Assembly: GCA_033297205.1 (NCBI GenBank)
Contig: MU859100.1
Span: 157,611-221,610, forward strand
Length of the DNA stretch: 64,000 nt
Source: Pseudoneurospora amorphoporcata
Taxonomy: Eukaryota; Ascomycota; Sordariomycetes; Sordariales; Sordariaceae
Direction: 5' to 3'
Notes under the pieces: generated by a model
The model's input: the letters and a program-made list of their open reading frames with translations, nothing else
What the model was told of the DNA's origin: nothing
Databases searched by the model: none
In this document: piece after piece, positions 58,308 through 64,000 of the stretch
Layout: each line of letters starts with the position of its first letter
Numbering within the stretch: position 1 is the stretch's first letter
Made by a program: the position numbers and the translations under genes

Positions 58308-59930
58308 TTACACAATGGTCCGGCAATGCTCTCCTAAGCTTCCACCAGTTTTGGCAAGGTCCTTGTTACCCCTGCGGTCCAGCTTTGTGCCGGAAGCGAT
58401 TTTGTGGTACACATTGTTGGTGACGAGGCAGGCCGTTCTCACGAACATCCTAGCGGCCATTAGATCCAGGCGGCCAAACTTCCAGAGCTCTTCCTCTGTA
58501 GCAACATACTCCGCGGCGCTCCTCACGGACAATGTTGGCGAGTTCCAGTCCCCACACGCTCTGTTGGTTGTGTGGCACGGGTCTCGTTCTCGTCCCTCAA
58601 TAGCGACGTCTCGGCATCGGCTGGATAGACGTAAGGGCCGGGTGGGTATCTCCTCGTCAGCAACGGTACAATCTAGCAACTCATCATCCTCGGCTGGACG
58701 TGCTGGGGACTGGTGGTTACAGGACCAATGTTCGGCGCTGGATAGCACCAAGATTTGCAAGACGGACGATGTTTCTATGCTGCACCATTGGCGCCACACT
58801 TGTATACATAGTATGGACGGTCTCTTGTGCCAAAGGTATGGAGAGCAGCGCTCGATCTTCTTGAGACTCCGCCGAACGTCGTCGGCCACGCCCGACGCAA
58901 TAACGCAATCTGGAATTCTGGATGTCCGCCTTCGTATGATGGGCTGAAGCTATTGCCGCAGAAAGGGGTGGGTGTAAGAACCTACAACGATGGTGTGTTG
59001 ACGACTAAGCTCGAGCTTGGCACTGTCTGGATCTGCGGCATCGGGCTGATAACGGGCCCCAAACCCGCTCGGCATCTTCAATGACCTTAGTCGCGCCGAG
59101 GTCGAAGCTCAATTCGAAACCTTCCCAAGCGCTTTTTAGAGCAAGGGTCGAAGTCACAAGGGTGACATCCACGTCGCTGCCCAGGTTACTGTCGATAATG
59201 AATAGAAGCTTCTCATCTTTCTTGTCACCTGGTGTCTTGCAACCGCCAATGTAGGGGCCACTCAAGCCAGACGTGCAGATGATAGCTGGGGCGCGTGTCG
59301 TAGTATGGCGAGACATGATTGCGAAGGGTATCTGACCTGAGACTAAATAATGGGAACCTACGTAAATGGGACCGATCACTAAGCCGATTCTCATCGGAAA
59401 CGAAACCGGCGCTGACACCTTCCTTAGTACCGGTAATGATTACCGAAATCGAGCCCTCTCGGCCTTGGAAGGAGTCAGCACTCTGTAAAGGCGGCATATC
59501 TTCTAATAGCGGCAGGTGTTTGAGAATCTTGTTGCCGTATTCTACATTCGGCTTGTGGGCCGAAATAACGACAAAGTCTCTGGGAGATACGTCGGGGGAG
59601 CACTTGACGAAGTCAGAGAGTAGCTCTAGGGCACCCTTTACTTGCATCCGGTTGAGCTTGGATGTTCCGACCGAGTAGACCTTTGTGTTCGGCATATGTA
59701 AGAATACAAGTAAGAGGCTACCTGCCGTTGGATGTTCCGACTGAGTAGACCTTTGTGTTCGGCATATGCAAGAACACAGGTAAGAGGCTACCTGCCGGGC
59801 TTGATTTCAAGGATGGGTTGCGGCCGGTGAGGTATTCTACGGCATGGCTAGGATGGAGAGGATCACACAACTCGCCATACTCGATCTTGGCGTAGTCGGC
59901 GTAAAAAAGTTGGTTTGCTAGGTTAAACAT
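58308..59930 (-). pseudogene. Rearranged, decayed superfamily-1 helicase fragments
   Basis: Minus-strand pieces of an SF1 (Upf1/Dna2-type) helicase in several frames. At 59930-59740 a segment reads MFNLANQLFYADYAKIEYGE and continues to HMPNTKVYSVGTS. At 59695-59380 KVYSVGTS appears again and runs through a C-terminal RecA-like domain, including the DSFQGREGSISVIITGT signature and GFVSDENRL. At about 59300-59030 a different frame gives FDLGATKVIEDAERVWGPL, resembling the Walker B region that should precede, not follow, the DSFQGRE part. A further open frame (58889-58311) has no clear motif. The domain order is therefore scrambled, frames are broken, and a 70-bp duplication (59658-59797) sits in the coding part. 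Not a functional helicase. Confidence 0.65.
59658..59797. repeat. 70-bp tandem duplication inside the helicase fragment
   Basis: Copies at 59658-59727 and 59728-59797 differ at four positions, all transitions (C/T, T/C, T/C, A/G). Seventy is not a multiple of three, so the duplication changes frame and truncates the reading. Confidence 0.95.
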
Positions 59931-60384
59931 GCCGTTGCATAAACGCTAATCTACACGTATCACCATCAGGCAGATGGCATCATTTATCTACAGAGGCTGG
60001 GCCCAAGATCACATGCCGTCGAAAGGACAGGACCCATATCGCAGGCCCTCACACACTCAGAACGTAACGAACAAGAGGCATTACACCTTTTGTAGCTTCC
60101 CTCAAATATTTCCCTGCGTCCAATACATATTTTCATCATATTCCCCTATCTTTCTCACAATGAATTTAAGAGATCAGATGAACGTCTATCTCATCCCATC
60201 TTCCCAGCCTGCCCGACCAAAAGAATGAGACGAAAAGATCTGTTTCTTATCCACGAGCTCTCAGCCACATCACCATTGCCTCAAATTTGACCCCAAGCGT
60301 TAAAATTGCACCACAGCGCGATTATATATATATATTTTTCTCATACATCCGTCCACTCAGCTAACTTATGCTATCTAGCCCGTC

Positions 60385-62037
60385 CGCCCCCTCTCATTCA
60401 AGGTCAATGTCAACGGCACCTGGGAGGACGAAATTAAAAAACCAACGCCCCAGCAGGCTGGAGGCCTGGCTGCTCACGGTCGTGGGCAAAGAGGGAGACT
60501 GTGGCTGTATGACCGCACGTGGCCCGTTCGGGGTGTGCAGCTGAGTGGACGGCATCGTGAAGAATGCCTGCAATTCCCTTTTGCCAACCTTCCGCCAAGT
60601 CCGTCGACTCATCGCATATTGAGCCCAGAATTCCTTGCTATGAGGGATGCGCTGATCAGCGCGTACCCAGGATTGCTGGGTAATACCATCTGCGGTCGTA
60701 CACCCGCTTCCATTTTTTGAACGGCGTATGGACATCCGACTGCTGGTGAATCTCCAGCTGGAACGCGACCGGTAGAGCTCTTCCCGTACATCTCTCGGAA
60801 TAGATTTATCCCCAAGACAGAGGCGACACTGAACCGGATTGTGCTTGAAATCGCGGTAGGTGGTGTCCTCTAAGAGGATCTCCACAAAGGATCTTGCTAA
60901 GACAACATAATCGATGTCGATGATCAGAAGAACATCGCCGCCTTGACCACGATTTCCCTTTAGAAGGTCAAGGGTACCTCGCTTCTCGGGCCTGTGCTGA
61001 ACTAGAAACTCGAATTCTTGGAGACTGGTGGCTGAGCAGGTACATTCGTCTGCTCGTTTGATATCCCACGCGCAGTTGTTGCCACAGATCCCCCCCCTTA
61101 ATGCTTACTGGCGTCGAAACGCAGCCCACGAAAGGGGACCAAACGTTGACGGTTTCCCATTTGTTGTCCCACTGTCTTATTGTACATGGTACAGTGTCTG
61201 ATATGAAGTGTCGCGTTTCCTCGGTGGGTCCAGCTTATCGGATCTCTTGAAGATTAAACGTACGGCATCGCTGAAGGATACTCCGTGGTCGTTTTCTAGG
61301 AGTGCATTGACCCCAGTGTTCCCTAGTGTTGACGCTTCGGTGTGATCGCACTGCCCAATGCTGGTGCCGAGGATGAACATGACGCTGGCGCTCAGGACGA
61401 TGAACCAGGACCGAACATCGACCAATCCCGTAACCATCAGGACGCCGCCATCAGCAAGGGCCTGTCCGCCAGCATTGACAATGGTGACCCCAAACCTCGG
61501 CGGTTTACCCTCCTTGGAGTGGGTCAGCATACGGATGCAGACCTGTAGAATAGTAGGGAATGATCCATTTTGGGGATATCCCAAGCCTCAAGGGATTTAC
61601 CAATCGCCTAACTTGACATTCTCTTTAAACCGGTCACCGAATTCCCTGGTCTCCGCAAAGGTGTGGAAGACCTGCGATGTCATACTGAAGTATGACCAAT
61701 TGGCCATACGTTTTGCTAGATCGTCCGCGTTTGGGAGACCTGAGAGTCTGGTCACCCCTCCGCCCGGGTTGATTCCGATGGTGTTTGAACCTGGTAGTCG
61801 TGCGAATGGTGGAGCTCGGTTTGGAGTTCAAAGATTTCCGTAGCCAACCGTTGGGCAATTGTTACCCGGAATCTCCATGTGCTGGTCCATGGAGCCTAGG
61901 CCCTCTGTGTCGACGGCCCCGAAAATGTAGACGGGGAGATCGCAACTTTGTTCATGTACAGGTAAGCTGGATGAGCATTGAACGCAGTAGGTATGTTCGC
62001 TCCTTCGTTTAACTAGTAAAGATATAGAATCCCGCAA
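60385..62037 (-). pseudogene. Frameshifted gene of unknown function
   Basis: Consecutive minus-strand segments look like one protein but lie in different frames. At 62037-61880 is a segment with VYIFGAVDTEGLGSMDQHME. At about 61865-61770 is IAQRLATEIFELQTELHH. At about 61765-61590 is NADDLAKRMANWSYFSMTSQ. At 61560-61177 is FGVTIVNAGGQALADGGVL with a hydrophobic stretch SWFIVLSASVMFILGTSI. At about 61175-61090 is WDNKWETVNVWSPFVG. At 61090-60394 are CGNNCAWDIKRADECTC, QGGDVLLIIDIDYVVLARSF and a long basic tail. Some joins may be introns (about 61600-61560). Those near 61770, 61175 and the run of eight G at 61090-61097 need frame changes without good splice sites. I do not recognise the family. 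It could be a real multi-exon gene mis-spliced by me. Confidence 0.5.
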
Positions 62038-62408
62038 TTGCTTGTAGAGTCGATCTTTTGGGACCGACTGTGCTTGGATGTGTTTGGGTGCCGCTTCAGC
62101 AGAGCACAGTATCGACGAAGCATTATGTTCCTGTATTGGATTGGGGACGAATGTGTGTATGTGCAGAAGTGCCGGATGATCATGGATTGTATGTTCCCAT
62201 TGCTTATGTTGAAGATACCTGTCGAGTGCAGGTAGGGGAATGGAGAAAACAAGGGGAACGATCTATTCAGAGGAGGTTGATGCTACTATTGTGAATTTCA
62301 ATGACTCGTCTGCTATTCCTGTTGAGGTTGATGTTATTGTGTGTTTCGAACCATCGTCTGCCACTTCTATTGATACCTTTATAAAACACAAAGTGGAACA
62401 GAAATAGC
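62038..62408. other. Intergenic before 5S-like unit
   Basis: About 370 bp. It includes a short tandem-like pair GAGGTTGATG..ATT at about 62274-62290 and 62323-62340. No gene is seen apart from the TATA element listed. Confidence 0.4.
62375..62386 (+). promoter_or_regulatory. TATA box at about -29 of 5S-like unit
   Basis: TTTATAAAAC sits about 29 bp before the first base of the 5S-like sequence. This is the position at which dispersed 5S genes of Neurospora carry a required TATA element (established knowledge). Confidence 0.6.
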
Positions 62409-62532
62409 ACATACGACCATACCCACCGGAAAACTCGGGATCCCGTCCGCTCTCCCATAGATAAGCCAGTGAGGGTCAGCTTATGTATGGGAGTTGGAAG
62501 GATATGAAACGGGTCTTTTAATCACGTTGTAG
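62409..62532 (+). pseudogene. 5S rRNA pseudogene, 5' half conserved
   Basis: Positions 62409-62475 are nearly identical to a fungal 5S rRNA start: ACATACGACCATACCCACC, GGGATCCCGTCCGCTC and the A-box region ATAAGCCAGTGAGGG. The 3' half is strongly altered: where GGGTGGGTGACCACC and AATCCCTGGTGTTGTATG are expected, only weak remnants are seen (TGGGAGTTGGAAGGATA, AATCACGTTGTAGG). Total length is near the usual 120 nt. Helix I pairing between the two ends is partly lost. Probably a pseudogene or a very diverged 5S variant. Confidence 0.7.
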
Positions 62533-63353
62533 GGTCAAAAAACTGAACAACCACCTCCCATAACCATAATCGTTCGGACGGAGGCAAGACAGTGAGTGGG
62601 GAGCCGGCGCTAAAAAGATGAATATAATTGGGCCAATTACAAGACAAGTTGGCCGTCCTGACACTGCGTCTAGCCCTGTTGACGTTTGTCAAAGTGCAAT
62701 ATCCGCGGTATAGGTATACTAGCACAATTCTCAGTCGCGGCCGTACAAGCTCCTCTTCCAGTAGCTGAATGCTGCTTTATGTCTTACTGTCAGTGCGATC
62801 GCCGCTTGGCGTCGGTTCCATGCGCCCACAGGTCCCAAAGGAAATGGAAAGTAAGGCATCAATGCATTGTCCGCTCAAGGACACTGGTTATCACAACGCC
62901 TTGGTTGTTGACAGCAACTGGCTCTACTGCAATTTGCAGGTTCCATTCGGATTTACAGCCCTACCCGCCCCACGCTCGCTGCTTGGTACACTATTGCCAA
63001 TCCTGTAGACCCCGTGACAGAAAGCCACGACCCTCGCCCAAGTCGAGTTATTGATTGGTGCCCGGAACCTTCCGGGTCCATGAATGCCCAGCCCCAAAAA
63101 AGGAAATGGCGTTTGGGTAATTGGCGTGTAATTGGGAGGAAGCCACCAGCCATCCTACGCCTGACAAGGTGACAACACAGAAAGCCCCATTCTCCATCAT
63201 GGCCTCGAGAAAACACAGTGTTCTAGTTTCTTTTCCTTTTTTTGTCCTAGATGGCAGGAGAGAGGAATTCCCGGCACTTTCATAAACTCGATTCATTAAT
63301 CATCAACCATAGCATCTTCACCGCAGTCAAGACGTTCCTTCCTCAAAGCTACG
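62533..63353. other. Intergenic upstream of NLR gene
   Basis: About 820 bp with no recognised gene; likely the promoter of the NLR gene. A 122-codon frame (62686-63054) has no recognised content. Confidence 0.45.
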
Positions 63354-64000
63354 ATGCCTCAGCGACTGCGCTCGTGGTTCCAGACGCTCAAGCGACACGG
63401 AAATGCGGAGGATAGGGAAGGTTCTAAGGACCAAAAGCAGTCTCGCCCTGCACCTCTGCCCGGGTTGCCGACGTTTACACAGCTCATCTCCGCCACTACC
63501 TCTACGTTCCTCCCGGCTTCCCTCCTGGCCGCTCTGGCTACCGGTTCCACCGACAGAGAGACGTCCACCTCCCGGCTCCCAGTCACTCCGGCTACCGGTT
63601 CTATTAACATAGAGACGTCCACCCTACGGCCCCCAGCCGCTCCGGCTACCAGTTCCACCGACGTAGAGACGTCCGCCAGCGTGGATAACACCACTGTTCA
63701 CCTCCCAGCCGCTTCGGCTACTAATTCTACTAATACAGAGACGCCCGCTAGCGCAGATGACACCACTACCAGCTTACCTGTACGACTCTGGGACCGTGCC
63801 TATAATGAGCTTAAACAAGAAGAGGTCAAATTGGTGGACGCATATGAGAAGATACTGTCCCGACAGCTACAGGATGGCCCCGGCTCAATAGTGACCGAGT
63901 CCCAATCGAACACCATCGCCCAAAACACCTTGGACAGGCGCCGCCAAATGACCAAGCTTATCAATGCTGGCCTAGCCAAGACTGAGAGGGAGATCAAGGT
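63354..64000 (+). CDS. NACHT-type NLR (NWD-like), N-terminal part only; runs off window
   Basis: Open frame from ATG 63354 to the window end (215 codons seen, no stop). It begins MPQRLRSWFQTLKRHGN, has a linker, then four Ser/Thr/Ala-rich imperfect repeats of 18, 18, 24 and 24 residues (63531-63782), each with an ATxSTxxET core. After these comes VRLWDRAYNELKQEEVKLVD, AYEKILSRQL and ATIAQ-like helices, the signature of the N-terminal domain found before NACHT NTPase domains in fungal NWD/HET-E-type receptors. The NACHT and repeat domains should follow beyond 64000. Such STAND proteins act in non-self recognition and programmed cell death in filamentous fungi; the specific role here is unknown. 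Confidence 0.8.
   Translation, partial: MPQRLRSWFQTLKRHGNAEDREGSKDQKQSRPAPLPGLPTFTQLISATTSTFLPASLLAALATGSTDRETSTSRLPVTPATGSINIETSTLRPPAAPATSSTDVETSASVDNTTVHLPAASATNSTNTETPASADDTTTSLPVRLWDRAYNELKQEEVKLVDAYEKILSRQLQDGPGSIVTESQSNTIAQNTLDRRRQMTKLINAGLAKTEREIK
63531..63782 (+). repeat. Four imperfect in-frame repeats (54, 54, 72, 72 bp)
   Basis: Units start at 63531, 63585, 63639 and 63711, each opening GCTCTGGCTACC-like and containing GAGACGTCC. Units 3 and 4 share an 18-bp insertion encoding a DNTTVH/DDTTTS-type hexapeptide, so pairs (1,2) and (3,4) are closer relatives. Confidence 0.88.

Noticed and set aside
1..64000. CRISPR arrays, operons, bacterial promoters or riboswitches
   Set aside because: The window is eukaryotic nuclear DNA; no regularly spaced identical repeats and no bacterial gene organisation were seen.

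Overview
This window is nuclear DNA of a filamentous ascomycete. It looks like a member of the Sordariaceae (Neurospora or Sordaria type). The grounds are: short introns (about 50-110 nt, GT..AG, often with a CTAAC-like branch site) that restore clean reading frames; genes on both strands with no operons; a dispersed 5S rRNA-like unit with a TATA box near -29; and a partial NACHT-type NLR gene at the right edge. All exon joins were made by eye. For each intron-containing intact gene I checked that the exon lengths sum to a multiple of three; no transcript or database was available.

Left part (1-29 kb): two large, low-complexity fungal proteins of unknown function (1624-3681 and 5839-9564). 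These are followed by a housekeeping block: 60S stalk protein P1 (minus), a UPF0662/DUF2408 protein (plus), a YCII-domain protein with a mitochondrial-type leader (minus), a UBA-zinc finger-UBX protein (minus) and the ER tether VAP/Scs2 (plus). A 3.5 kb gap then leads to a 1386-residue RS/His-rich protein with seven glycine/alanine-rich hydrophobic segments.

Middle (29-43 kb): an extremely acidic protein with a His/Gln-rich tail, preceded upstream by a degenerate 15-bp minisatellite and a diverged 111-bp tandem duplication. Then come eIF2B beta and NHP2 as a divergent pair, a small four-helix membrane protein with a 13-nt first coding exon, and the Nem1 phosphatase.

Right-middle (44.9-57.3 kb): a neighbourhood rich in mitochondrial functions. 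It holds complex III subunit 8, prohibitin 1, complex III subunit 7, an NAD+/nucleotide-type mitochondrial carrier and a tiny single-helix protein. Rex3 RNA exonuclease lies among them. The tiny gene seems to carry a tandemly duplicated last exon, giving two possible C-termini.

Right end (57.3-64 kb): accessory and decaying. It contains scrambled fragments of a superfamily-1 helicase with a 70-bp internal tandem duplication, a frameshifted gene of unknown function, a 5S rRNA pseudogene whose 5' half and upstream TATA box are preserved, and the start of an NLR gene with a Ser/Thr-rich tandem-repeat N-terminus. Conserved housekeeping genes thus give way to a fast-evolving, self/non-self type region.
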